A program made the translations under genes and the position numbers. A stretch of DNA of 7,906 bases, taken from Prevotella sp. CAG:1092. Its GTDB lineage: Bacteria > Bacteroidota > Bacteroidia > Bacteroidales > Bacteroidaceae. The notes beneath the pieces are model-generated. The model did no database searches. It worked only from the letters and a program-made list of their open reading frames with translations, and was not told the DNA's origin. Positions 1-6,245 of this stretch are shown here, one piece after another. The stretch covers positions 8,230 through 16,135 of the forward strand of contig HF994026.1 in NCBI GenBank assembly GCA_000436915.1. The letters run 5' to 3'. The first letter of the stretch is position 1; the number at the start of each line of letters is the position of its first letter.

Positions 1-276
1 TGCCGCATTCGTGGTTTGAAGGATGGCAAGGAGCATACCTATTATATATATAATAACTGTAAGCACCAGGATGCTTACAACGAGACTGGCATGCAGGGTG
101 TTTCTTATACCACAGGTGTGCCTGCTATGATTGGCGCTATGATGTTCTGCAAGGGTCTTTGGAGAAAACCAGGTGTTCACAATGTTGAGGAGTTTGATCC
201 AGATCCATTCATGGAAGAGCTCAACAAGCAGGGATTGCCTTGGCACGAGCAGTTTGATGGCGACTTGGAACTTTAA
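1..276 (+). CDS. Saccharopine dehydrogenase family protein (probable carboxynorspermidine/carboxyspermidine dehydrogenase), 3' end only
   Basis: The reading frame is open from base 1 and ends at TAA 274-276, so about 91 C-terminal residues are visible and the start lies upstream. The TTG at 16 is an internal codon, not a start. The segment YIYNNCKHQDAYNE, then QGVSYTTGVPAMIGAMM and the ending GLPWHEQFDG, resembles the C-terminal domain of the Lys9-like saccharopine dehydrogenase family. In Bacteroidales these proteins are usually carboxynorspermidine or carboxyspermidine dehydrogenases: cytosolic, NADPH-dependent enzymes that condense aspartate semialdehyde with a diamine on the way to spermidine. 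The NAD(P)-binding domain is not in the window, so the substrate cannot be decided here. recA starts 46 bases downstream with no terminator visible between, so the two may be cotranscribed. Family call fairly sure; specific reaction inferred. Confidence 0.85.
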   Translation, partial: CRIRGLKDGKEHTYYIYNNCKHQDAYNETGMQGVSYTTGVPAMIGAMMFCKGLWRKPGVHNVEEFDPDPFMEELNKQGLPWHEQFDGDLEL

Positions 277-322
277 TACTCCATCAGTTTCTTAACCCCA
301 ATAACTTCACAAATTAATATTT

Positions 323-1354
323 ATGGCTAAAGAAAACGAAGACACACAGAAGGCTATGCAAGAGGGTAAACTGAAAGCCCTGCAAGCAGCCATGTCAAAG
401 ATAGAAAAAGATTTCGGTAAAGGCTCTATCATGCGTATGGGTGATGAGCAGATTGAGAATGTAGAGGTTATCCCTACTGGTAGCATCGGTCTTGATGTGG
501 CTCTTGGCGTAGGCGGCTATCCAAAAGGACGTATCATCGAGATTTATGGTCCTGAGTCGTCGGGTAAGACTACTCTTGCAATCCATGCTATTGCTGAGGC
601 TCAGAAGAATGGCGGTATTGCGGCATTCATCGATGCAGAGCATGCTTTCGACCGTTTCTATGCTGCCAAGCTTGGTGTAGATGTCGACAATCTGTGGATA
701 TCTCAGCCAGATAATGGTGAGCAGGCTTTGGAGATTGCTGATCAGCTGATACGCTCAAGCGCTATCGATATCATTGTTATCGACTCTGTGGCTGCGCTTA
801 CTCCTAAAAAGGAGATTGAGGGCGATATGGGCGATTCGGCAGTAGGTCTACAGGCACGACTCATGAGTCAGGCTTTGCGTAAGCTTACTTCTACGATATC
901 TAAGACCAACACCACTTGTATCTTCATCAACCAGTTGCGCGAGAAGATTGGTGTGATGTTTGGTAACCCTGAAACAACCACTGGTGGTAATGCTTTGAAG
1001 TTCTACTCAAGCGTGCGTCTTGATATCCGCAAGGTTACAGCTATCAAGGATGGTGACCAGATAATAGGTAACCAAGTACGTGTGAAGGTAATCAAGAACA
1101 AGGTTGCTCCTCCTTTCCGTAAGGCTGAGTTTGAAATCATGTTTGGCGAGGGTATCTCTAAGATAGGTGAAATCCTCGACCTTGGCGTTGACTACGGAAT
1201 AATCCAGAAGTCAGGCTCATGGTTTAGCTACAACGGAACAAAACTGGCACAGGGTAGGGATGCCACAAAGGCTATGCTAAGAGATAATCCAGAATTGTGC
1301 GAAGAGCTCGAAGGACTTATCAAGCAAGCTATTGCTGATAAGAAGGAAGAATAA
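323..1354 (+). CDS. recA: Recombinase RecA
   Basis: 343 residues, the normal length. RecA forms ATP-dependent filaments on single-stranded DNA and drives homologous pairing and strand exchange in repair. The N-terminal polymerisation helix region (residues 11-35) leads into FGKGSIMRMG. Walker A is GPESSGKTT (76-84), the catalytic glutamate is E106 in IDAEHAFD, Walker B is IIVIDS with D154, and FINQLREK (201-208) contains Q204, the residue that couples ATP state to DNA binding. The DNA-binding loop 2 region and GGNALKFYSSVRLD follow. The C-terminus is short and acidic (KKEE), as usual. The ATG at 323 follows an A/T-rich leader without a Shine-Dalgarno sequence, typical of Bacteroidetes. No LexA-type SOS box was seen in the short upstream gap. 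A strong intrinsic terminator lies 25 bases after the stop. Confidence 0.98.
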   Translation: MAKENEDTQKAMQEGKLKALQAAMSKIEKDFGKGSIMRMGDEQIENVEVIPTGSIGLDVALGVGGYPKGRIIEIYGPESSGKTTLAIHAIAEAQKNGGIAAFIDAEHAFDRFYAAKLGVDVDNLWISQPDNGEQALEIADQLIRSSAIDIIVIDSVAALTPKKEIEGDMGDSAVGLQARLMSQALRKLTSTISKTNTTCIFINQLREKIGVMFGNPETTTGGNALKFYSSVRLDIRKVTAIKDGDQIIGNQVRVKVIKNKVAPPFRKAEFEIMFGEGISKIGEILDLGVDYGIIQKSGSWFSYNGTKLAQGRDATKAMLRDNPELCEELEGLIKQAIADKKEE

Positions 1355-1379
1355 AACAATTTATCAACCAATATCTGAC

Positions 1380-1426
1380 AAGGCTGCATGCTATTAGTCG
1401 CAAAGACTATGGTGTGCAGCCTTTTT
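1380..1426 (+). terminator. Intrinsic terminator of recA
   Basis: The left arm AAGGCTGCATGCTAT (1380-1394) pairs with 1409-1423 through three G-T wobbles. After one bulged T the stem continues as AGTC (1396-1399) with GACT (1405-1408), closing a GCAAA loop. A run of five T (1422-1426) follows. This ends the recA transcript and separates it from dnaK. Confidence 0.9.
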
Positions 1427-1474
1427 CTGTCAAATTGTCATATTGCTGTCGCATCTCCCATAGTCATATTCCTT

Positions 1475-1490
1475 TGGCACATGGTTTGCA
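1475..1490 (+). promoter_or_regulatory. Candidate sigma-54 (-24/-12) promoter upstream of dnaK
   Basis: TGGCAC at 1475-1480, five bases, then TTGCA at 1486-1490. The invariant GG (1476-1477) and GC (1488-1489) lie exactly 12 bases apart, as sigma-54 RNA polymerase requires. The start of transcription would fall near 1500, leaving a leader of about 60 bases before dnaK. No exact Bacteroidetes -7 element (TAnnTTTG) was found between the recA terminator and dnaK; the nearest, TTCCTTTG at 1469-1476, has one mismatch. No CIRCE heat-shock operator was seen. An 8-base direct repeat GTCATATT (1437-1444 and 1463-1470) lies just upstream and could be an activator site, but this is speculative. Confidence 0.5.
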
Positions 1491-1559
1491 AATATATCGG
1501 TGTTCATGTGTGGTGCATGTATATAATAATATGTATAATAACAAAAAATAAATATAACT

Positions 1560-3467
1560 ATGGGAAAGATTATTGGAATCGACTTAGGAACTACAAACAG
1601 TTGCGTTGCTGTATTCGAAGGCAACGAACCAGTAGTAATCGCAAATAGCGAAGGTAAGCGTACAACACCTTCTGTTGTAGGCTTCGTAAAGGATGGTGAA
1701 CGTAAGGTTGGTGACCCTGCAAAGCGTCAGGCTATCACAAACCCAAAGAACACCGTTTATTCTATCAAGCGTTTCATGGGTGAGACATACGAGCAGTGCG
1801 CTAAGGAAGTTACTCGCGTACCTTATACTGTAAGTAACGAGGGTGGTTTCCCACGTGTAGACATCGAAGGTCGTAAGTATACTCCACAGGAAATCTCTGC
1901 TATGATTCTTCAGAAGATGAAGAAGACTGCTGAAGACTATCTCGGACAGGAAGTTACTGAGGCTGTCATCACCGTTCCTGCTTACTTCTCTGACTCACAG
2001 CGTCAGGCTACTAAGGAGGCTGGACAGATTGCAGGTCTTGATGTAAAGCGTATCGTTAACGAGCCAACTGCTGCAGCTCTTGCTTATGGTGTAGACAAGG
2101 CTGACAAGGATATGAAGATTGCCGTATTCGACCTTGGTGGTGGTACTTTCGATATCTCTATCCTTGAGTTCGGTAGCGGTGTATTTGAGGTTCTTTCTAC
2201 TAATGGTGATACTCACCTTGGTGGTGATGACTTCGACCAGGTAATCATCGATTGGCTCGTTCAGGGATTCAAGGCTGATGAGGGTATCGACCTTACAAAG
2301 GATCCAATGGCTATGCAGCGCTTGAAGGAGGCTGCAGAGAAGGCTAAGATAGAGTTGTCTTCTACAACTTCAACAGAAATCAACTTGCCTTATATCAGCG
2401 CAGAGGGTGGTATGCCTAAGCACTTGGTTAAGACTTTGACTCGTTCACAGTTCGAGCAGTTGGCACACAACCTTATTCAGGCTTGTCTCGTACCTTGCCA
2501 GAATGCTATGCGTGACGCTAAGCTTCAGACATCAGATATTGATGAGGTTATCCTCGTAGGTGGTTCAAGCCGTATCCCTGCCGTTCAGACTTTGGTTAAG
2601 AATTACTTCGGCAAAGAGCCTTCAAAGGGTGTAAACCCAGATGAGGTTGTTGCTGTTGGTGCTGCTATCCAGGGTGCTGTGCTTACAGGTGATAAGAGCG
2701 ATATCGTTCTTCTTGATGTTACTCCTCTTACCCTCGGTATCGAGACCATGGGTGGTGTGATGACAAAGCTTATCGAGGCTAACACTACAATTCCTTGCAA
2801 GAAGAGTGAGACATTCTCTACTGCTGTCGACAATCAGACTGCTGTAACAATCCATGTTCTTCAGGGTGAGCGTCCAATGGCTGCACAGAATAAGTCTATC
2901 GGTCAGTTCAATCTTGAGGGTATTGCCCCAGCTCGTCGTGGTGTTCCTCAGATTGAGGTTACATTCGATATCGATGCTAACGGTATCTTGAATGTTAGCG
3001 CTAAGGATAAGGCTACAGGTAAGGAGCAGGCTATCCGTATCGAGGCTTCAAGCGGCTTGAGCGAGGAGGAAATCAAGCGTATGAAGGCTGAGGCTGAGCA
3101 GAATGCTGCTGCTGATAAGGCTGAGCGTGAGCGTGTAGATAAGATGAATCAGGCTGACTCTATGATCTTCACTACCGAGAACTTCTTGAAGGATAATGGT
3201 GATAAGATTCCTGCAGACCAGAAGCCTGGTATTGAGTCTGCTCTCCAGCAGCTCAAGGATGCTCATAAGGCTGGCGACGTTGCCGCTATCGATTCTGCTA
3301 TCAACAACCTCAATCAGGTTATGCAGGCTGCTTCTGCTCAGATGTATCAGGGAGCTCAGGGTGCTCAGTCAGGTGCTGATGCCGGCTTCAATGGTGCTCA
3401 AGGCGGTCAGCAGGCTGGTGGTCAGAATGACAATGTCCAGGATGCAGACTTTGAGGAGGTCAAGTAA
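1560..3467 (+). CDS. dnaK: Molecular chaperone DnaK (Hsp70)
   Basis: 635 residues, the usual length. DnaK is the cytosolic ATP-dependent Hsp70 that binds exposed hydrophobic peptide segments with the help of DnaJ and GrpE. The nucleotide-binding domain (about 1-381) shows the phosphate-1 motif GIDLGTTNS (6-14), NEPTAAALAYG (167-177), phosphate-2 DLGGGTFD (191-198) and VGGSSRIP. The interdomain linker is VLLLD-like (about 382-386), followed by the substrate-binding domain from DVTPLTLGIE. The helical lid and a Gly/Gln/Ala-rich disordered tail follow, ending in DADFEEVK, a variant of the usual acidic EEVK-type end. Codon use is strongly biased (GGT, CGT, AAG), as expected for high expression. 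No grpE or dnaJ is adjacent. The gene stands alone, with a terminator on each side. The start is fixed by the conserved MGKIIGIDLG. Confidence 0.98.
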   Translation: MGKIIGIDLGTTNSCVAVFEGNEPVVIANSEGKRTTPSVVGFVKDGERKVGDPAKRQAITNPKNTVYSIKRFMGETYEQCAKEVTRVPYTVSNEGGFPRVDIEGRKYTPQEISAMILQKMKKTAEDYLGQEVTEAVITVPAYFSDSQRQATKEAGQIAGLDVKRIVNEPTAAALAYGVDKADKDMKIAVFDLGGGTFDISILEFGSGVFEVLSTNGDTHLGGDDFDQVIIDWLVQGFKADEGIDLTKDPMAMQRLKEAAEKAKIELSSTTSTEINLPYISAEGGMPKHLVKTLTRSQFEQLAHNLIQACLVPCQNAMRDAKLQTSDIDEVILVGGSSRIPAVQTLVKNYFGKEPSKGVNPDEVVAVGAAIQGAVLTGDKSDIVLLDVTPLTLGIETMGGVMTKLIEANTTIPCKKSETFSTAVDNQTAVTIHVLQGERPMAAQNKSIGQFNLEGIAPARRGVPQIEVTFDIDANGILNVSAKDKATGKEQAIRIEASSGLSEEEIKRMKAEAEQNAAADKAERERVDKMNQADSMIFTTENFLKDNGDKIPADQKPGIESALQQLKDAHKAGDVAAIDSAINNLNQVMQAASAQMYQGAQGAQSGADAGFNGAQGGQQAGGQNDNVQDADFEEVK

Positions 3468-3497
3468 GTTTGATAAACAAATAACAAGCAATTATAG

Positions 3498-3539
3498 AAA
3501 TCCCGTATAACTCAAGTAGTTATGCGGGATTTTGCTTTT
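3498..3539 (+). terminator. Intrinsic terminator of dnaK
   Basis: A 15-base-pair stem (3498-3512 with 3518-3532, one T-G wobble) encloses a CAAGT loop and is followed by the T-rich tail TTTGCTTTT. It lies 30 bases after the dnaK stop. It is the last feature that clearly belongs to the core chromosome; everything to its right looks like an integrated element. Confidence 0.92.
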
Positions 3540-3582
3540 AGTTAAACTTTGTATAATCTGCTCTATTTTCAGGATTTTATCG

Positions 3583-3590
3583 TATATTTG
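3583..3590 (+). promoter_or_regulatory. Bacteroidetes-type promoter (-7 element) for the HTH-integrase unit
   Basis: TATATTTG matches the TAnnTTTG -7 consensus exactly and sits in the very typical context CGTATATTTGCACC. No good TTTG -33 element lies at the usual 19-21 base spacing; TTTTC at 3566-3570 is the nearest T-rich tract. Transcription would begin just downstream, giving a leader of roughly 65-70 bases that contains the hairpin at 3592-3618. Confidence 0.7.
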
Positions 3591-3591
3591 C

Positions 3592-3618
3592 ACCAAATCG
3601 TTAACGCGACACTTTGGT
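3592..3618 (+). promoter_or_regulatory. Leader hairpin upstream of the HTH-integrase unit
   Basis: ACCAAATCG (3592-3600) pairs with CGA (3607-3609) and, after a three-base CAC bulge, with TTTGGT (3613-3618). The loop is TTAACG. It overlaps an 8-base DNA palindrome CGTTAACG (3599-3606). The position at or just after the predicted transcription start could make it either an RNA hairpin at the 5' end or a DNA operator bound by the downstream HTH protein. Neither role is proven. Confidence 0.45.
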
Positions 3619-3666
3619 CGGTGATGTTCAACAAACAGTAGTAACACCTTATTATATATAATATTT

Positions 3667-4230
3667 ATGGCTCAGGCAAAATACGAGATTCGAAGGAAAT
3701 GTCCTATCTGTGGCGCTGTATTCCAGATACGCACCATCGATTCTGTGTATTGTTCCAAACAATGCTCAGATGTTGCCTACAAGAGGAAGAAGGACAGAGA
3801 GGCAAAAGAAGCAAAGTATGAACAGCTGGCTAAAGAGATTCCTGACATCAGAGAATTCCTTTCTGTTCAGGAGGCCGTTGCCGTTTATTGCGTTGAACGA
3901 GACACCTTGTATCGCGAGATTCGTAAAGGCAAGATTCCAGCTGTCAACCTTGGTACAAAGCAACTGAGATTGAACCGTGCCGACCTAGAACAGCGTTACC
4001 CAAGAAGAAAGAAGGTAAGGAAGGCTGCCCAGAAGCCCATTCCTAAGACCTATAATATGGAACCTGAGAACTGCTATACCATCGGAGAAATTTCGAAGAA
4101 GTTCAGAATTCATGATTCATCCGTATGGGCGCATATACGCAAGTTCTCCATCCCTACCCGACAGATAGGAAACTATGTTTACGCTCCAAAATCAGAAATC
4201 GACAAACTCTATAAATCTATCAAGTTATGA
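3667..4230 (+). CDS. Zinc-finger-like protein with two excisionase-type HTH domains
   Basis: 187 residues, basic. The N-terminus carries a probable Cys4 zinc site: CPIC (C12, C15) and YCSKQC (C29, C33). A charged linker (about 38-60, rich in Lys/Glu) follows. Then come two MerR/excisionase-like winged-helix units: EFLSVQEAVAVYCVERDTLY through RADLEQRY (about 64-110), and CYTIGEISKKFRIHDSSVW through PKSEIDKLY (about 136-183). They are separated by a basic RRKKVRK stretch. The stop overlaps the integrase start by four bases (ATGA, 4227-4230), so the two are translationally coupled. By analogy with excisionase/recombination-directionality factors, it probably binds att-site DNA to steer the recombinase, or represses the unit. 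It could instead be only a transcription regulator. The leader TTATTATATATAATATTT lacks a Shine-Dalgarno sequence. Confidence 0.85.
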   Translation: MAQAKYEIRRKCPICGAVFQIRTIDSVYCSKQCSDVAYKRKKDREAKEAKYEQLAKEIPDIREFLSVQEAVAVYCVERDTLYREIRKGKIPAVNLGTKQLRLNRADLEQRYPRRKKVRKAAQKPIPKTYNMEPENCYTIGEISKKFRIHDSSVWAHIRKFSIPTRQIGNYVYAPKSEIDKLYKSIKL

Positions 4231-5516
4231 AGACTCCAATGAAGCGCACGGTATTCAAGGTAATACTCCGCAAATCCGAATACAAAGAGCAGTGGTCATT
4301 GCTCATTGAAAGTTTTCCTGTCTTTGAGCCTGGCAAGGATAAGCCTCTTCGCAAACATGAACCACTTGGGCGGTTTATAACTACTCCTATCTTTGATAAG
4401 AATAGTTCTGGTAGGACATTGGCTGATGGTAAAGCCTACTATCGCCCCAAGCGTGATGCCAATGGAATCATCCTGTGCCGTTCACAAAAGGACCAAGAGG
4501 CATGTATCTTTGCCGATAAGGTTCGTGACCTTCGACAGCACGAATACGATAATCAGTCATTGTACACAGATAGTGAGGCTGAACAAGCAGCTCAAAACGA
4601 AAGAGCAAAGTGTGACTTCATCAAGTACTTTGACGAGTTGAAGGAGAAACGTCATAGAAATAGCTCCAAGTCAATTCAAGTAAACTGGAGCCGAGAGCTG
4701 GCATTGATGAAACTATACACAGGCAACAAGCCTCTTCCATTTGGCTGCATTGACCTAACGCTGATTGAAGATTACAGAGATTATCTTCTGAATGCGCCTA
4801 AAGGTGGAGGTAAGTCTGGTACCATATCGGCAAATACTGCTTCTACCTATTTCTCCATCTTCAAGGCTGGACTTCATCAAGCATTCATTGATGGCTACCT
4901 CAATATTGACCTTGCAGCCAAAGTGAAGAACATATCTTACGAGGAAAGCCAACGTGAATACCTCACATTGGAAGAACTCAACCAACTGGCTTCCACTCCA
5001 TGCGAAAGTGACATCCTCAGGAGAGCAGCCCTTTTCTCTGCATTGACAGGACTGCGCCACTGTGATATCAAGCAGTTGAAATGGCGTGATGTGGTGAAAG
5101 ATGAGGGGCACTATAGACTTCTTTTCACCCAGCAGAAGACCAAAGGTGTAGAGTACATGCCGATTTCTGACCAAGCCTATTTGCTATGTGGTGAACGAGG
5201 CGATGCAGACCGACTTGTTTTTGAAGGTTTGCAGGATCCGTCATGGATTAACCGGCCTGTCAAGAAATGGATTGAGGCATCTGGTATCACGAAACACATA
5301 ACCTTCCACTGTTTCCGTCATACTTATGCCACATTACAACTTACCAATGGCACAGACATCTATACCGTCAGCAAGATGCTTGGCCATAGAAAGGTGACCA
5401 CAACACAGATATACGCTAAGATTGTCGATGAGAAGAAAGAAGCCGCTGCTGATGCAATCCGCATTTCCCTCTCAAACGACCAGATCAAGTCTCCCGACGG
5501 TTCCAATCATCAGTAG
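4227..5516 (+). CDS. Tyrosine recombinase / integrase
   Basis: 429 residues, typical of Bacteroidetes integrases with an N-terminal arm-binding domain. The enzyme cuts and rejoins DNA at attachment sites through a 3'-phosphotyrosine intermediate. The core-binding (SAM-like) domain spans about 127-235. The catalytic domain from about 243 has R277 in ALTGLRHCDI, a probable catalytic lysine in TQQKTKG (K304 or K306), H361-x-x-R364 in HCFRHTYAT, H387 in MLGHRKV and the nucleophile Y396 in TTTQIYAKI. The full set R-K-H-R-H-Y is present, so the protein is probably active. It is coupled by ATGA overlap to the upstream double-HTH protein and followed by its own terminator. It lies about 760 bases from the dnaK stop with core genes to its left, so it probably marks the left end of the element. 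The target site and partner att site are not identifiable from this window. Confidence 0.96.
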   Translation: MKTPMKRTVFKVILRKSEYKEQWSLLIESFPVFEPGKDKPLRKHEPLGRFITTPIFDKNSSGRTLADGKAYYRPKRDANGIILCRSQKDQEACIFADKVRDLRQHEYDNQSLYTDSEAEQAAQNERAKCDFIKYFDELKEKRHRNSSKSIQVNWSRELALMKLYTGNKPLPFGCIDLTLIEDYRDYLLNAPKGGGKSGTISANTASTYFSIFKAGLHQAFIDGYLNIDLAAKVKNISYEESQREYLTLEELNQLASTPCESDILRRAALFSALTGLRHCDIKQLKWRDVVKDEGHYRLLFTQQKTKGVEYMPISDQAYLLCGERGDADRLVFEGLQDPSWINRPVKKWIEASGITKHITFHCFRHTYATLQLTNGTDIYTVSKMLGHRKVTTTQIYAKIVDEKKEAAADAIRISLSNDQIKSPDGSNHQ

Positions 5517-5570
5517 AAATCATAACGCTATAGCAAGTCGATTTTCATAGCGACTTTCACGTCATTTTTC

Positions 5571-5614
5571 AAGAAGCCATTCACATTCACGTGTGAGTGG
5601 CTTCTTTCGTTTTT
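5571..5614 (+). terminator. Intrinsic terminator of the integrase unit
   Basis: A 15-base-pair stem (5571-5585, AAGAAGCCATTCACA, with 5592-5606, one T-G wobble) with a 6-base loop, followed within three bases by TTTTT (5610-5614). It begins 54 bases after the integrase stop and insulates the next unit. Confidence 0.9.
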
Positions 5615-5648
5615 ACCCCTTTTTCTATCCAAAAAAATGATGATTTGA

Positions 5649-5677
5649 TGGTGATTCAAATCACCACAAAATCACCA
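5649..5677. repeat. Inverted and direct repeat cluster TGGTGATT / AATCACCA / AATCACCA
   Basis: TGGTGATT (5649-5656) is followed after two bases by its exact inverse AATCACCA (5659-5666). A second direct copy lies at 5670-5677, so the direct copies are 11 bases apart, close to one helical turn. Flanking TTTG and CAAA extend the symmetry imperfectly. AAATCACC recurs at 5787-5794 beside the predicted promoter of the next unit. The arrangement fits an operator or a protein-binding array; which protein binds is unknown. Confidence 0.6.
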
Positions 5678-5808
5678 TAAAATTATTTTTCTTTTATTTG
5701 ATTATTTATTATGTCTGACTATCAGTAAGTTGCACGAATTAAGCGAATATAAAAATGATGGACTTATGGTGGACAGAATCATGCCGAAATCACCTTTGCT
5801 TTTAACGA

Positions 5809-5816
5809 TACTTTTG
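5809..5816 (+). promoter_or_regulatory. Bacteroidetes-type -7 element before the replication-type unit
   Basis: TACTTTTG matches TAnnTTTG. A TTTG at 5795-5798 is only 10 bases upstream, too close for a standard -33 element, so the promoter may be weak or activator-dependent. The AAATCACC copy at 5787-5794 sits where the -33 region would be and could control access. Transcription would begin within or near the hairpin at 5814-5849. Confidence 0.55.
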
Positions 5817-5849
5817 CAGTCGCTTTCTTACCAAAGAGAGTGACTGTAG
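5814..5849 (+). promoter_or_regulatory. Leader hairpin upstream of the replication-type unit
   Basis: CAGTCGCTTTCTT (5817-5829) pairs along its full length with AAGAGAGTGACTG (5834-5846) using two G-T wobbles, with an ACCA loop. Three weaker pairs extend the base to 5814-5849. No T-run follows, so it is not a standard terminator. At the DNA level it is an imperfect inverted repeat overlapping the -7 element. It could protect the mRNA 5' end or serve as an operator. Confidence 0.5.
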
Positions 5850-5884
5850 CATATCGCTGCAGCCAACTTTAACACAATTCTATA

Positions 5885-6244
5885 ATGAATAATGATGTTC
5901 TTTCATTCGATGCAATGCCACAAATGGTGGCTACCATCCTCAAGAAGTTGGAGACGCTTGAACAGAAGTTCGACGTTCTGCAGTCAAACAACAATGTAGA
6001 GGCTGATGCCTGGTTCTCTCTGCAAGACCTATGCAATTACCTCCCTAACCATCCTGCCGAACAGACAGTTTACGGTTGGACAAGTAATCGCACCATTCCT
6101 TATCATAAGAATGGTAAGAGTATCATTTTCCGTAAATCGGAAATTGACAACTGGTTAATGCAGACCTCTCGTAAATCTGTCAATGACATCTACGATGAAG
6201 CGCGTGCATACGTAGCGAACAGCTCAATGAGACGAGGAATGTAA
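5885..6244 (+). CDS. Excisionase-like helix-turn-helix protein
   Basis: 119 residues. An N-terminal amphipathic segment (about 12-36, VATILKKLETLEQKFDVLQ) looks like a short coiled coil that could mediate dimer formation. It is followed by a MerR/excisionase-type winged helix: AWFSLQDLCNYLPNHPAEQTV, GWTSNRTIPYHKNGKS and the closing IIFRKSEIDNWL (about 42-91). Small proteins of this shape are common beside integrases and replication genes of Bacteroidetes integrative elements, where they act as excision factors or regulators. The specific role is not known here. The next gene starts one base after this stop codon, so they form one operon. The nearby AATCACCA repeats are plausible binding sites, by position only. 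Confidence 0.85.
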   Translation: MNNDVLSFDAMPQMVATILKKLETLEQKFDVLQSNNNVEADAWFSLQDLCNYLPNHPAEQTVYGWTSNRTIPYHKNGKSIIFRKSEIDNWLMQTSRKSVNDIYDEARAYVANSSMRRGM

Positions 6245-6245
6245 T

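Larger units (their letters stand above)
5517..5884. other. Noncoding regulatory region between the integrase unit and the replication-type unit
   Basis: 368 bases with no convincing gene. From left to right it holds an inverted repeat AAGTCG/CGACTT (5535-5540 and 5551-5556), which competes with CGCTAT/ATAGCG (5526-5531 and 5547-5552); the integrase terminator; a cluster of AATCACCA/TGGTGATT repeats; an A/T-rich tract (about 5678-5710); an isolated CACCATAA/TTATGGTG pair (5673-5680 and 5764-5771); a further AAATCACC copy at 5787-5794; a -7 element; and a hairpin before the next gene. The density of repeats suggests binding sites for a regulator, recombinase arm or replication protein. Confidence 0.6.

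Noticed and set aside
1525..1555. TATAAT-like sequences just before dnaK
   Set aside because: The E. coli -10 motif is not the Bacteroidetes promoter signal, and such matches are expected in this A/T-rich leader.
1388..1648. 86-codon frame between recA and dnaK
   Set aside because: It runs through the recA terminator and into dnaK in another frame; its composition is not protein-like.
4755..5174. 139-codon reverse-strand frame inside the integrase gene
   Set aside because: It is antisense to the conserved integrase core and has no recognisable motif; a shadow frame.
5755..5841. Two tiny open frames before the replication-type unit: ATG 5755 (17 codons with stop) and ATG 5781 (21 codons with stop, MPKSPLLLTILLQSL...)
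   Set aside because: They begin upstream of the predicted -7 element at 5809, have no recognisable translation signal, and overlap the repeat and hairpin structures. A leader peptide cannot be excluded, but nothing supports it.
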